64,000 nt of DNA from Isosphaeraceae bacterium (GCA_031291845.1 JARLIH010000072.1:60364-124363); one strand, 5' to 3'. Positions 53,199 through 62,695 are shown, counted from the first letter of the stretch. Translations and numbers: made by a program. The notes: generated by a model from the letters alone, not told the origin.

Positions 53199-56100
53199 AC
53201 ATGCACCCGAGAAAGACGGGCGGCCCCGACCTGGCCGCGCTCCGCGCTCGTCTGGCGGACGAGACCGGTCCGCGCTACTGGCGCAGCCTCGACGAGCTGG
53301 CGGAGACGGAGGAATTCCAGGAGTTCCTCCACCGCGAGTTCCCGGTCGCGGCGTCGGAGTGGACCGACCCGGCGAGCCGCCGCACGTTCCTCCAGCTCAT
53401 GGGGGCGTCGCTCGCCCTGGCGGGGGTCGGCCTCAGCGGCTGCGCCCAGCAGGGGTCGGTCGAGAAGATCGTCCCCTACGTGCGCATGCCCGAGCAGATC
53501 GTGCCGGGCAAGCCGCTCAAGTACGCCTCGGCCGTGACGCTCGGCGGTTATGCCCTGGGCGTGGTCGCCGAGACGCACGAGGGGCGGCCCACGATGCTCG
53601 AGGGGAACGAGCAGCAGCCCGACAGCCTCGGCGCGGTCAACCCGTTCGTGCAGGCGAGCCTGCTGGGTCTCTACGACCCCGACCGCTCGCAGGTGGTGAC
53701 GCGCGCGGCCAAGGGGGGGCGCGAGATCAGCACCCTCGACCTGTTCGTCACCGCGGCGGTGGCCGCGCTCGACGCGCAGCGGCCCAAAAAAGGGGCCGGA
53801 CTGCACATCTTGACCGAGACCGTCACGTCCCCCACACTCGCCCGCCTGATCCGTACGCTGCTCGCCGAGTTTCCCGAGGCGAAGTGGCACCAGTACGAGC
53901 CGGCGGGCGGCGACGCCGCTCGGCTGGGAGCGCGGCTGGCGTTCGGACAGGACGTCGCCACGCGTTATCACTTTGACAAGGCCGACCTCATTCTGTCGCT
54001 CGACGCCGACTTCCTCGCGCGGGGCCCCGGCCACTTGCGCTATGCCCGCGAGTTCGGCCTGAGGCGCGAGCCGAAGAACATGAACCGGCTCTACGTCGTC
54101 GAGAGCACCCCGACGATCACCGGCAGCATGGCTGACCACCGGCTGCCCCTCCCCGCGCGGGCAATCGAGGGGTTTGCACGGGGGTTGGCCCAGGCGCTCG
54201 GCGTCAAGGTCGCGGGGAGCACGGCGGCCGACCAGAAGCGGTGGGTCGACGCGCTGGCACGCGACCTCCAGGCGCACAAGGGGGCCTGCCTCATCGTCGC
54301 GGGCGAGACGCAGCCGCCGGCCGTTCACGCCCTGGCCCACGCGCTGAACGAGGCGCTCGGGAACGTCGGCAAGACGGTCGAGTATTCGGCTCCGGTGGAG
54401 GCGAACCCGGTCGACCAGAACGCGTCGCTCCGCGCGCTGGCCAAGGCGCTCGATCCTTTGTCGGATGCCAAGCCCGTGGAGATGCTGCTGATTCTCGGCG
54501 GCAATCCGGCGTACTATGCACCGGCCGACCTCGATTTCGAGGCCCGCCTGGCGAACGCGCCGTTCAGCGCCCACCTGAGCCTGTACGAGGACGAGACCTC
54601 CGTCGCCTGCGGTTGGCACGTCCCGAAGGCGCACGAGCTGGAAACCTGGGGCGACGCCCGAGGTTCGGACGGCACCGCGACGATCCAGCAGCCGTTGATC
54701 GCCCCCTTGTACGACGGGCGCTCGATGCCCGAGCTTCTCGCCGCCCTGCTCCGCCATCCCAGCCGCTCGGGCTACGAACTGGTGCGCGATACCTGGAAGG
54801 AGCTCCACAAGGACGCGGACTTCGAGACGTTCTGGCGCACCGCGCTCCACGAGGGGGTCGTCGCCGGCACTGCCCTGCCGGTCAACGACGTGAAGGTGAA
54901 GAGCGACCTGGCGCTCGGCGACGGCCCCGCCGCCGCGGAAGGCCTCGAGCTGACGTTCCAGGTCGACCCGACGATCGGCGACGGCCGGTCCGCCAACAAC
55001 GGCTGGCTGCAAGAGCTGCCCAAGCCGATCAGCAAGCTGGCGTGGGGGAACGCAGCTTTGGTGAGCCCGAAGACGGCCCAGCGCCTCAGCCTGACCAGCG
55101 AGGACGTCGTCTTCGTGCGCTATCAGGGGCGCTCGCTCCAGGCCCCGGTCTGGGTCACGCCGGGCCAGGCCGACGAGTCGATCGCGATCGCCCTCGGTCA
55201 TGGCCGTACCCGTGCGGGGCGCGTGGGGAACCGCATTGGGTTCAACGCCTACGCCCTGCGCACGAGCGACGCGCCCTGGTTCGGGTCGGGCACCGAGGTC
55301 ATCACCACGGGCAGGACGATGCGGCTGGCCTGCACCCAGAACCACCGCCCGATCGAACGTGGCAAGGACGCCGAGCGCGACGACATCATTGAAGGCCGCG
55401 AGGAGCAAAAGCGCGAGATCTACCGCGTGGCCACGCTGGCCGACTTCCTCAAGGACCCGCACTTCGCCCACGACCATGGGCACGAAGAAGCGCCCGGGCA
55501 GGCGGACACGCTCTACCACGACGACTTCCCCTACAACGGCCACTCCTGGGGGATGTCGGTCAACCTCAATAGCTGCATCGGCTGCAACGCGTGCGTCGTC
55601 GCGTGCCAGGCGGAGAACAACATTCCGGTCGTGGGGCGGGAGCAGGTCATCAAAGGGCGCGAGATGCACTGGATCGACCTGGACCGCTACTACCACGGCT
55701 CGATCGACAACCCCGAGACGTACCACCAGCCCCGCTTCTGCATGCACTGCGAGAACGCGCCGTGCGAGCTCGTCTGTCCGGTCGCGGCGACCGTGCACGA
55801 CGCCGAGGGGCTCAACAACATGATTTACAACCGCTGCGTCGGCACGCGGTACTGCTCGAACAACTGTCCCTACAAGGTGCGGCACTTCAACTTCCTACAC
55901 TTCGCCGACCTGACGGGGGTGTACAACGAGAAGAACCCGCCGAGCCTGAAGCTGCTCAACAACCCGGACGTCTCGGTACGGGCGCGGGGGGTGATGGAAA
56001 AATGCACCTACTGCGTTCAGCGCATCAACGCCGCGCGCTACACGGCCGAGGAAGCCGGGCAGCCGCTCCGTGACGGCGACGTCGTGACCGCCTGCCAGGC

Positions 56101-56287
56101 GGCGTGTCCGACGCGGGCGATTGTCTTCGGCGACATCAACGACAAGGGGAGCCGCGTGGCGCAGCTCAAGGCCGACCCGCGCGACTACGGCATGCTGGCC
56201 GACCTGAACACGCGCCCGCGCACGACCTACATCGCAAAGCTGCGCAACCCGAATCCTGAGCTTGAGACCACTGAGGGGGCCGCCTGA
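53195..56287 (+). CDS. actB: ActB, iron-sulfur/molybdopterin-like subunit of alternative complex III
   Basis: 1030 aa from the ATG overlapping the actA stop. The N-terminus has SRRTFLQLMGASLALAGVGLSGCA, a Tat-type signal. Residues 60-750 are the molybdopterin-oxidoreductase-like part, which in this family lacks the cofactor. From about residue 793 come four iron-sulfur motifs: CIGCNACVVACQ, CMHCENAPCELVC, CVGTRYCSNNC and CTYC..ACQAACPTRAI. It is the large periplasmic electron-transfer subunit. The stop overlaps actC by two bases. Confidence 0.95.
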   Translation: MNMHPRKTGGPDLAALRARLADETGPRYWRSLDELAETEEFQEFLHREFPVAASEWTDPASRRTFLQLMGASLALAGVGLSGCAQQGSVEKIVPYVRMPEQIVPGKPLKYASAVTLGGYALGVVAETHEGRPTMLEGNEQQPDSLGAVNPFVQASLLGLYDPDRSQVVTRAAKGGREISTLDLFVTAAVAALDAQRPKKGAGLHILTETVTSPTLARLIRTLLAEFPEAKWHQYEPAGGDAARLGARLAFGQDVATRYHFDKADLILSLDADFLARGPGHLRYAREFGLRREPKNMNRLYVVESTPTITGSMADHRLPLPARAIEGFARGLAQALGVKVAGSTAADQKRWVDALARDLQAHKGACLIVAGETQPPAVHALAHALNEALGNVGKTVEYSAPVEANPVDQNASLRALAKALDPLSDAKPVEMLLILGGNPAYYAPADLDFEARLANAPFSAHLSLYEDETSVACGWHVPKAHELETWGDARGSDGTATIQQPLIAPLYDGRSMPELLAALLRHPSRSGYELVRDTWKELHKDADFETFWRTALHEGVVAGTALPVNDVKVKSDLALGDGPAAAEGLELTFQVDPTIGDGRSANNGWLQELPKPISKLAWGNAALVSPKTAQRLSLTSEDVVFVRYQGRSLQAPVWVTPGQADESIAIALGHGRTRAGRVGNRIGFNAYALRTSDAPWFGSGTEVITTGRTMRLACTQNHRPIERGKDAERDDIIEGREEQKREIYRVATLADFLKDPHFAHDHGHEEAPGQADTLYHDDFPYNGHSWGMSVNLNSCIGCNACVVACQAENNIPVVGREQVIKGREMHWIDLDRYYHGSIDNPETYHQPRFCMHCENAPCELVCPVAATVHDAEGLNNMIYNRCVGTRYCSNNCPYKVRHFNFLHFADLTGVYNEKNPPSLKLLNNPDVSVRARGVMEKCTYCVQRINAARYTAEEAGQPLRDGDVVTACQAACPTRAIVFGDINDKGSRVAQLKADPRDYGMLADLNTRPRTTYIAKLRNPNPELETTEGAA

Positions 56288-57675
56288 TGGCGTCTGAGAC
56301 CGCGGAGCGACCGCAAGAGCCCGTGCTGGCCCCGGGGCACACCTTCGCCTCGGTGACCGACAAGATCAGTGCGCTGGTCCTCGTGCGTCCTTACAACTGG
56401 CGCTGGTTTGCCGGGTTCACGATCGGCTTCGTCCTGGCAATGGTGCTGCTGACCTCGGTCACCTACCTCTTTCTGAGGGGCGTGGGGATCTGGGGGATCA
56501 ACGTCCCGGTCGGCTGGGGGTTCGCGATCGTCAACTTCGTCTGGTGGATCGGGATCGGCCACGCCGGGACGTTGATCTCGGCGGTCCTCCTGCTCCTCAA
56601 GCAGGAGTGGCGGACGAGCATCAACCGGTTTGCCGAGGCGATGACGCTGTTCGCCGTCGCCTGCGCGGGGCTGTTCCCGCTGCTGCACATGGGCCGGCCT
56701 TGGTTCTTCTACTGGCTCATGCCGTACCCGAACACGATGGCCCTGTGGCCCCAGTGGCGCAGTCCGCTCGTGTGGGACGTCTTCGCGGTCTCGACATACG
56801 CGACGGTCTCGCTCCTGTTCTGGTACGTCGGCCTGATTCCCGACCTGGCGACGCTGCGCGACCGGGCGAAGCACAAGTTCGCGCGCATCGTTTATGGCGC
56901 CCTGGCGATGGGCTGGCGCGGATCGGCCGTTCACTGGCACCGCTACCGGACGGCCTACCTGCTCCTGGCCGGGCTGGCGACGCCGCTGGTCGTCTCGGTG
57001 CACACGGTGGTCAGCTTCGACTTCACGGTCGGGATCGTACCGGGTTGGCACTCGACGATCTTCCCGCCGTACTTCGTGGCGGGGGCGATCTACTCGGGCT
57101 TCGCGATGGTGATGACGCTGGCCATCCCCTTGCGGAAGGCGTTCAAGCTCGAAGACATGATCACCATGCACCACCTCGAGAACATGGCGAAGGTGCTGCT
57201 GGCGACCGGCATGATCGTGACGTACGGCTATGCCATGGAAGCCTTCATGGCGTGGTACAGCGCGAGCACCTACGAAGAGTTCATGATGCACAACCGGATG
57301 TTCGGGCCGTACTGGCACACGTACTGGCTCTTGATCCTGTGCAACTGCCTGACGGTGCAGGTGCTGTGGCTGCGCTCGGCGCGGACGAGCGTGCCCGTGC
57401 TGTTCATCGTGTCGGTCGTCGTGAATATTGGTATGTGGCTCGAGCGGTACGTCATCGTGGTCACGAGCCTGCACCGCGACTTCGTCCCGGCCGCCTGGGG
57501 GATGTACCACGGGACGTTCTGGGACTACTCGACGTACCTCGGGACGATCGGGCTGTTCATCGCGCTTCTCTTCTTGTTCATCCGGTTCCTGCCGGTGATC
57601 TCGATCGCCGAAATGCGCGAGCTGGTGGCCGAGACGCAGGAGCGGGCGGAACAGAAAGCGGGGGCGTCGTCATGA
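56287..57675 (+). CDS. actC: ActC, NrfD-like membrane subunit
   Basis: 462 aa with about ten transmembrane helices, including AGFTIGFVLAMVLLTSVTYLFL and MTLFAVACAGLFPLLHMGRPWFFYW. ActC is an NrfD/PsrC-family protein that binds quinol in the membrane. Its ATG shares bases with the actB stop (TGATG). Its own TGA overlaps the ATG of the small ORF at 57672. Confidence 0.95.
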   Translation: MASETAERPQEPVLAPGHTFASVTDKISALVLVRPYNWRWFAGFTIGFVLAMVLLTSVTYLFLRGVGIWGINVPVGWGFAIVNFVWWIGIGHAGTLISAVLLLLKQEWRTSINRFAEAMTLFAVACAGLFPLLHMGRPWFFYWLMPYPNTMALWPQWRSPLVWDVFAVSTYATVSLLFWYVGLIPDLATLRDRAKHKFARIVYGALAMGWRGSAVHWHRYRTAYLLLAGLATPLVVSVHTVVSFDFTVGIVPGWHSTIFPPYFVAGAIYSGFAMVMTLAIPLRKAFKLEDMITMHHLENMAKVLLATGMIVTYGYAMEAFMAWYSASTYEEFMMHNRMFGPYWHTYWLLILCNCLTVQVLWLRSARTSVPVLFIVSVVVNIGMWLERYVIVVTSLHRDFVPAAWGMYHGTFWDYSTYLGTIGLFIALLFLFIRFLPVISIAEMRELVAETQERAEQKAGASS

Positions 57676-57788
57676 CTCATCGAATTTGCAGGGTGGCACG
57701 CCCGGAGCCTGCGCTGGGCGTCGCGCACGACCGCCCGCGCGCGGGTTGCACATTGTCCTCCACGCCGTGTTTGGGCCGACCATCATGA
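57672..57788 (+). CDS. 38-aa ORF coupled to actC and actD
   Basis: It starts with an ATG that overlaps the actC stop and ends with a TGA that overlaps the actD start (ATGA at both ends). The protein starts MTHRICRVARPEPALG and ends in TPCLGRPS; it is basic with no membrane segment. No family is recognised. It may be a translation bridge between actC and actD rather than a functional protein. Fits exactly within the 109-base gap. Confidence 0.45.
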   Translation: MTHRICRVARPEPALGVAHDRPRAGCTLSSTPCLGRPS

Positions 57789-58327
57789 CCAACGCCGACC
57801 CCCACCTCTACGGCCTGCTCGCCGAGTTCACGACGCCCGAGACGCTGGTCGCGGCGTCGAAGCGCGCCTATGAGGAGGGCTACCGCAAGCTCGATGCCTA
57901 CAGCCCCTTCCCCGTGGAAGACCTGGCCGAGTCGATCGGCTTCACGCACAACCGGATGCCGGCGATCGTGCTGGTCGGCGGCCTGCTCGGGGCCACCACG
58001 GCGCTCGTGATGATGTACTATTCGGCCGTGATCAACTACCCCTTGAACGTCGGCGGCCGCCCGCTCTTCAGTTGGCCGGCATTCGTGCCGATCACGTTCG
58101 AGCTGACGATTCTCTTCGCCTCGCTCTCGGCGGTGCTCGGCATGCTCGGCCTGAACGGACTGCCGATGCCCTACCATCCGATCTTCAATGTGCCCGGTTT
58201 CGCGCTCGCGTCGCGCAACCGCTTCTTCCTCTGTATCCAGGCCGACGACCCCCGGTTCGACCGCCAGGGGACGAAGCTCTTCCTGGAAGGACTGGGGCCG
58301 AAGACGATCAATGAAGTTCCTTGTTGA
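57785..58327 (+). CDS. actD: ActD (DUF3341) subunit of alternative complex III
   Basis: About 180 aa from the ATG at 57785, overlapping the small ORF stop. LYGLLAEFTTPETLVAASKRAYEEGYRKLDAYSPFPVEDLAESIGF is the DUF3341 start. Two transmembrane helices follow (AIVLVGGLLGATTALVMMYYSAV and FELTILFASLSAVLGMLGL), and the end FFLCIQADDPRFDRQGTKLFLEGLGPKTINEV is conserved. It is a peripheral-plus-two-helix subunit. Confidence 0.95.
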   Translation: MTNADPHLYGLLAEFTTPETLVAASKRAYEEGYRKLDAYSPFPVEDLAESIGFTHNRMPAIVLVGGLLGATTALVMMYYSAVINYPLNVGGRPLFSWPAFVPITFELTILFASLSAVLGMLGLNGLPMPYHPIFNVPGFALASRNRFFLCIQADDPRFDRQGTKLFLEGLGPKTINEVPC

Positions 58328-59059
58328 ATGTTGATAACTATGTCAAGAGAAACTGAGATCTCCAGCCCGGAGTGGTTCTCCTCGTTCCCGCGCTCAGCGT
58401 GGGGACGCGCTCTTCGCCGCTCTGCGGCCGGAGTTCCCTGGAGAATCGGGACACAGAGCGTGGGAACGAGAGCACGATGCCAGGGCCTGGCCGGTGCGCT
58501 CGTGCTGTCGCTCTTCGGTCTCGCCGGGTGCAGCGAGCAGGACATGGTGACGCAGCCCAAGGTCGAGACTTACCAGGAAAGCGACTTCTTCCCCGACGGC
58601 CAATCGGCCCGGATGCCGGTGGCCGGCACCGTGGCGCGGGGGCAACTGCGGGTCGACCAGGCGCTCTACCAGGGGAAGACGGGTGACCTGCTCGTCGACA
58701 CGATCCCGCTCAAGGTCACGCGCCCCCTGCTGGAACGGGGCCGGCAGCGGTACGACATATACTGTGCCCCGTGCCACGATCGCATGGGCGAAGGCCGGGG
58801 CATGATCGTTCAGCGCGGATTTCCGCCACCGCCGACGTTCCACCAGGACCGCCTGCGCGACGCCCCCGTGGGGCACTTCTATCACGTGATCACCGAAGGT
58901 TACGGCGCGATGTACTCGTACGCCGCACGCGTGACCCCCGAGGACCGCTGGGCGATCGTCGCCTACATCCGCGCCCTCCAACTGAGCCGCCACGCGACGC
59001 TCGACGACGTCCCGGCCGAGAGGCGGGACACCCTGAGAATCGAAGGGAAGGCGCCATGA
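58328..59059 (+). CDS. actE: ActE, monoheme cytochrome c lipoprotein with repeat-derived N-terminus
   Basis: The C-terminal part has the heme site CAPCHDRMGEGRGMIVQRGFPPPPTFHQDRLRDAPVGHFYHVITEGYGAMYSYAARVTPEDRWAIVAYIRALQ with Met as the likely axial ligand. A lipoprotein signal, RCQGLAGALVLSLFGLAGC, sits at about residue 50. The first 44 residues (EWFSSFPRSAWGRALRRSAAG..) are translated intergenic repeat. The likely functional start is the GTG at 58460, giving a 199-aa precursor; I list the longer frame because no ribosome site decides. It overlaps actF. Confidence 0.9.
   Translation: MLITMSRETEISSPEWFSSFPRSAWGRALRRSAAGVPWRIGTQSVGTRARCQGLAGALVLSLFGLAGCSEQDMVTQPKVETYQESDFFPDGQSARMPVAGTVARGQLRVDQALYQGKTGDLLVDTIPLKVTRPLLERGRQRYDIYCAPCHDRMGEGRGMIVQRGFPPPPTFHQDRLRDAPVGHFYHVITEGYGAMYSYAARVTPEDRWAIVAYIRALQLSRHATLDDVPAERRDTLRIEGKAP
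58377..58472. repeat. Inverted-repeat element inside the actE 5' region
   Basis: CTCGTTCCCGCGCTCAGCGT at 58381-58400 pairs with the complement of CACAGAGCGTGGGAACGAG near 58452-58470. When translated it yields SFPRSAWGR.., a string familiar from intergenic elements in planctomycete genomes. It lies between the actD stop and the actE lipoprotein signal. Confidence 0.75.
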
Positions 59060-60246
59060 ACCCCGACGCCCACACGACCCTCCCAGCGCCCTGGGACCGC
59101 CTGCCGCGGCTCGGCCTGATGGCAGGGGGCGCCGGCCTGCTCCTGAGCCTGCTCGGCGCGTTCGCCGCCCCCGGAGCGGTGTTCCCCTCGTACCTGGTCG
59201 CGTTCCTGTTCTGGGTGAACATCTCGCTCGGCTGCCTCTGTGCGCTGTTGCTCCACTACCTGGTTGGCGGCGCGTGGGGTTTCCTGATCCGCCGGCCGCT
59301 CGAGGCGGCGGTGATGACCATCCCGCTGATGGCCCTGCTCTTTCTTCCCCTGCTGCTCGGCCTGCACCAGCTCTACCCCTGGTCGCGCCCCGAGGTCGTC
59401 GCGGCGGACCACGCCTTGCAGCACAAAAGCGCCTACCTCAACGTGCAGTTCTTCGTGGTTCGCGCGGCGATCTACTTCGGACTCTGGTCCCTTTTAGCCG
59501 GGTTGCTCCGCTGGGGCTCGGGCGTGCAGGACCGGACTAAAGACCCCCGTGCGACCTGGCGGCTCCAGGCGATGAGCGCTCCCGGCCTCGTCCTGACCTT
59601 CCTGGCCATCACGTTCGCCATGATCGACTGGGGCATGTCGATCGAGCCGCACTGGTACTCGACCATCTACGGCGCAATGCTGCTCGTGGGGGGCGGCCTG
59701 AGCGCGCTGGCCGCGATGATCATCACGGCCTCGTCGCTGAGCCGCGTCGAGCCGCTGACGGTCATGGCCAAGCCCGACCCGTTTCACGACCTCGGCAATT
59801 TGCTCCTGGCGTTCACGATGCTCTGGGCGTACATGTCGTTCTCGCAGTTCCTGATCATCTGGAGCGGGAACCTGACCGAAGAAATCCCCTGGTACCTCAG
59901 GCGCTCGGAGCACGGCTGGCGCTGGCTCGCCCTGCTGCTGATGGTCTTCCACTTTTTCGTCCCGTTCTTCCTGCTCCTGTTCCGCGTCAACAAGCGGGTC
60001 TCGCAGAACCTCTGGCGCGTGGCGGCCCTGCTCCTCTTGATGCAGTGGCTGAACGACATCTGGCTCGTGATCCCCGCGTTCCCGAAGGCGGGATGGTTCA
60101 CGCCCGTCTTCCTGGTCGCTGCGCTCGTGGGGATCGGCGGTCTGTGGGTATCCCTGTTCTCCTGGCTGCTTGCCCAGCGCAGCCTGCTGCCGCAGCATGA
60201 CCCGCTGCTCGAAGAAGTCCTCGCCCACCAAGGGGAGCACCACTAA
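59056..60246 (+). CDS. actF: ActF, membrane subunit of alternative complex III
   Basis: 396 aa from the ATG overlapping the actE stop. About ten transmembrane helices of the NrfD-like ActF kind: LGLMAGGAGLLLSLLGAF, YLVAFLFWVNISLGCLCALLLHYLVGGAWGFLIRRPLEAA, FQLYPWSRPE-like LHQLYPWSRPEVVAADH and IDWGMSIEPHWYSTIYG. It pairs with ActC in the membrane. It ends EEVLAHQGEHH and the next gene begins two bases on. Confidence 0.95.
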   Translation: MNPDAHTTLPAPWDRLPRLGLMAGGAGLLLSLLGAFAAPGAVFPSYLVAFLFWVNISLGCLCALLLHYLVGGAWGFLIRRPLEAAVMTIPLMALLFLPLLLGLHQLYPWSRPEVVAADHALQHKSAYLNVQFFVVRAAIYFGLWSLLAGLLRWGSGVQDRTKDPRATWRLQAMSAPGLVLTFLAITFAMIDWGMSIEPHWYSTIYGAMLLVGGGLSALAAMIITASSLSRVEPLTVMAKPDPFHDLGNLLLAFTMLWAYMSFSQFLIIWSGNLTEEIPWYLRRSEHGWRWLALLLMVFHFFVPFFLLLFRVNKRVSQNLWRVAALLLLMQWLNDIWLVIPAFPKAGWFTPVFLVAALVGIGGLWVSLFSWLLAQRSLLPQHDPLLEEVLAHQGEHH

Positions 60247-60248
60247 CC

Positions 60249-60674
60249 ATGGACCACGGCGCGCAACCTGCCCACAACCCGGCACAGGGGCCCGGCTACG
60301 AGACGACCGACGTCCGCGTCCGCCCGATCCTGATCGCAGGCGTGGGCGTCGTCATCATGACGGTCCTGGTCGTCATGTTCCTGAAGGGCATGATCTTCAC
60401 CCTCGAACGGGAGGAGCCCCCGACGCGCTTCGTCGAGGAGGACGCGAAGCTCGAGGATAACCCGTTCACGAACCTCTACGCGCAGAAAGACCGCCTGCGC
60501 CAGGAAGAGACCGACGGGCTCGGCCAGTACGCCTACGACAAAAAGACAGGGGTCGTCGTCATCCCGATCAACCGCGCGATCGACCTGATCGTCGAGCGCG
60601 GGGTGCCCAAGGGGAAGGGACCCAAGACGGAGGCCGAGATCATCCGGCGGGATGAAGAGAAGAAGGCCAAATGA
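60249..60674 (+). CDS. Small membrane protein of the act-cox operon
   Basis: 141 aa. One N-terminal transmembrane helix (RPILIAGVGVVIMTVLVVMFLKGMIFTLE) and a charged C-terminal half with DGLGQYAYDKKTGVVVIPINRAIDLIVERGVPKGKGPKTEAE. Proteins of this type sit at this spot in act-cox operons and may take the place of small subunits. No enzyme motif is visible. Its stop overlaps the SCO1 gene start (ATGA). Confidence 0.8.
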   Translation: MDHGAQPAHNPAQGPGYETTDVRVRPILIAGVGVVIMTVLVVMFLKGMIFTLEREEPPTRFVEEDAKLEDNPFTNLYAQKDRLRQEETDGLGQYAYDKKTGVVVIPINRAIDLIVERGVPKGKGPKTEAEIIRRDEEKKAK

Positions 60675-61696
60675 GACCCGTATCAGGCGATGCCCAAGCG
60701 CGCGGTCTTTGTGATCACCTCTCCCCCCGGGAGAGGTCGGCCGCGCCGCGGCCGGGTGAGGGCGCCTTGTCGTCGGGTGTCGTGAGCAGCTTTCGCCAGC
60801 GCGATCCCCAGAGCCGGCGGAGAGCGCCCGTTGCTCGCGCCCACGACCGGGAAGGGGACAAGAACTCGCTCCCTCGCCGTGGAAGCATCCTGCTGCTCCT
60901 CGTCGCCTGCCTGGGCGCCGCCCCGGCGGAGCCGACGGCGCCCGGCCCCTTGGGCGCTGCCCCCAAGACGCCGCCCGGCATCCTCGTGAACGTCGGTTTC
61001 GACCAGAACCTCGGCGACCCGGTTCCGCTCGACCTGCCGTTCCGCGACGAGACGGGCCGGACGGTCAAGCTGGGCGACTACTTCGGCGCGAAGCCGGTCA
61101 TCCTGACGCTCAACTACTACGAATGCCCGATGCTCTGCACGCTCGAGCTCAATGCGCTGGCACGCAGCCTCAAGCCCTTGAAGTTCGACGCGGGCAAGGA
61201 GTTCGAGGTCGTCACGGTCAGCATCGATCCGCGCGAAAAGCCAGCACTCGCCGCTGCCAAGAAGCGCGGCTACCTCGCACGCTACGGGCGTAAAGGGGCC
61301 GACAAGGGCTGGCACTTCCTTACGGGGGACCAGAGCTCGATCGAACGACTCGCCAAGGCCGTCGGCTTCCGTTACGCGTTCGACGAGAAGTCGGGCCAGT
61401 ACGCGCACGCCGCGGGTGTCACCGTGGTGACGCCCCAGGGGAAGATCGCGCGCTACTTCTACGGGCTCGACTACCCGGCCAAGGACCTGCGGCTCGGCTT
61501 GGTCGAGGCCTCGGAGGGGAAGATCGGCACGCCGATCGACCAACTGCTCCTGTACTGCTTCCACTACGACCCCTTGACGGGCAAGTACAACTTCGTGGTG
61601 ATGAGCGTCCTGCGCGTCCTGGGCGTCATTACGGTGGCGGGGCTCGGCACATTCATGTTCGTCACCGTCCGGCGGGAGCGGAAAGCGGATAACTAA
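60671..61696 (+). CDS. SCO1/SenC copper chaperone with repeat-encoded N-terminus
   Basis: 341 aa. The thioredoxin-like domain has the copper-binding CPMLC (about residue 152) and the conserved His in YAHAAGVTVVTPQGKI; a C-terminal membrane anchor (VLRVLGVITVAGLGTFMFVTV) follows. It helps assemble the CuA centre of cytochrome oxidase. The signal peptide RRGSILLLLVACLGAAPAEP begins only at about residue 70; residues 10-65 (CDHLSPRERSAAPRPGEGAL..) are translated intergenic repeat. No ATG follows the repeat, so the ATGA-coupled start at 60671 is the only good one. Confidence 0.9.
   Translation: MRPVSGDAQARGLCDHLSPRERSAAPRPGEGALSSGVVSSFRQRDPQSRRRAPVARAHDREGDKNSLPRRGSILLLLVACLGAAPAEPTAPGPLGAAPKTPPGILVNVGFDQNLGDPVPLDLPFRDETGRTVKLGDYFGAKPVILTLNYYECPMLCTLELNALARSLKPLKFDAGKEFEVVTVSIDPREKPALAAAKKRGYLARYGRKGADKGWHFLTGDQSSIERLAKAVGFRYAFDEKSGQYAHAAGVTVVTPQGKIARYFYGLDYPAKDLRLGLVEASEGKIGTPIDQLLLYCFHYDPLTGKYNFVVMSVLRVLGVITVAGLGTFMFVTVRRERKADN
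60718..60765. repeat. REP-like element inside the SCO1 5' region
   Basis: CCTCTCCCCCCGGGAGAGG and GGCCGCG/CGCGGCC stems followed by GGGTGAGGG. The pattern (two GC hairpins with GGTGAGGG) is common in high-GC genomes as an intergenic repeat. It lies between the upstream stop and the signal-peptide part of SCO1. Confidence 0.7.
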
Positions 61697-61750
61697 CGTA
61701 CAGCCGGCCCTACCAGAGACGATCGATCAGAGGGGACCTGAAGAATAGCC

Positions 61751-62695
61751 ATGTGGAACTTTCCCTTATATCCTGAACAAGGCTCCTCGATGGCGTGGCG
61801 CGTGGATGCGATCTTCCTCGCCCTCGCCGCGTTCAGCCTGTTCTTCACGCTGGCGATCTGCTTCCTGGTCATCTTCTTCGCCATCAAGTACCGCCGCGGC
61901 TCGAAGGCCGACCGGACCGGCGTCTCGGGCTCGAGCGCGTTGATGGAGTTCATCTGGATCTTCGTTCCCTTCGTGATCGTGCTCGGCCTGTTCATCTGGG
62001 CGGCGGTCGTCTTCTACCAGCAGTACCGTGCGCCGGCCGACGCGTTCGAGGTGTACGTACTGGGCCGGCAGTGGATGTGGGAGCTGAAGCACCCGGAGGG
62101 GAAGAAGGAGATCAACGAGCTGCACGTGCCGCTCGGGCAGCCGGTGCGGCTGACGATGACGTCGCAAGACGTGATCCATAGCTTCTACGTGCCGGCCTTC
62201 CGCATCAAGCAGGACGTGCTGCCGGGGCGTTACACGTCGCTCTGGTTCAAGCCGGAGCAGGTCGGCAGGTATCACCTGTTCTGTGCGGAATATTGCGGGA
62301 CGAAGCACTCGGGAATGATCGGGTCGGTCGTGGTGATGGACCCGGTCGACTACCAGCGCTGGCTTCAGGAGGGGGAGGTCGCGGAGTCGCTGGCGGCGTC
62401 GGGAGCGCGGCTCTTCCGGCAGCTCGGGTGCAGCGGTTGCCACAGTGTGGAATCGAGCGTGCGAGCGCCTCTGCTGGACGGCGTGTTCGGCCATCCGGTG
62501 CCGCTGGAAACGGGCGAGATCGTCACGGCCGACGAGCGCTATCTGCGCGACTCGATCCTGCTGCCGAAGTCACAGGTGGTGGCCGGGTACAAACCGGTGA
62601 TGCCGACGTTCGAGGGGCGGGTCGGCGAGGATGAGCTCCTGAAGCTTATCGCCTACATGAAGTCGCTGGCCAGGAACGAGAGGGTGGAGCGATGA
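61751..62695 (+). CDS. coxB: Cytochrome c oxidase subunit II, caa3-type (CoxB)
   Basis: 314 aa. Two membrane helices ([25 protein letters not shown] and [23 protein letters not shown]) anchor a periplasmic CuA domain with the ligands in [15 protein letters not shown] (about residue 177). A fused cytochrome c follows with CSGCH at about residue 229 and [28 protein letters not shown]. The fused cytochrome makes this a caa3-type oxidase that can take electrons directly from the complex III cytochrome. The stop overlaps the coxA ATG. Confidence 0.95.
   Translation: MWNFPLYPEQGSSMAWRVDAIFLALAAFSLFFTLAICFLVIFFAIKYRRGSKADRTGVSGSSALMEFIWIFVPFVIVLGLFIWAAVVFYQQYRAPADAFEVYVLGRQWMWELKHPEGKKEINELHVPLGQPVRLTMTSQDVIHSFYVPAFRIKQDVLPGRYTSLWFKPEQVGRYHLFCAEYCGTKHSGMIGSVVVMDPVDYQRWLQEGEVAESLAASGARLFRQLGCSGCHSVESSVRAPLLDGVFGHPVPLETGEIVTADERYLRDSILLPKSQVVAGYKPVMPTFEGRVGEDELLKLIAYMKSLARNERVER

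Noticed and set aside
53180..55885. Minus-strand open frame of about 900 codons opposite actB
   Set aside because: Shadow of actB, whose iron-sulfur motifs and operon overlaps are unmistakable.
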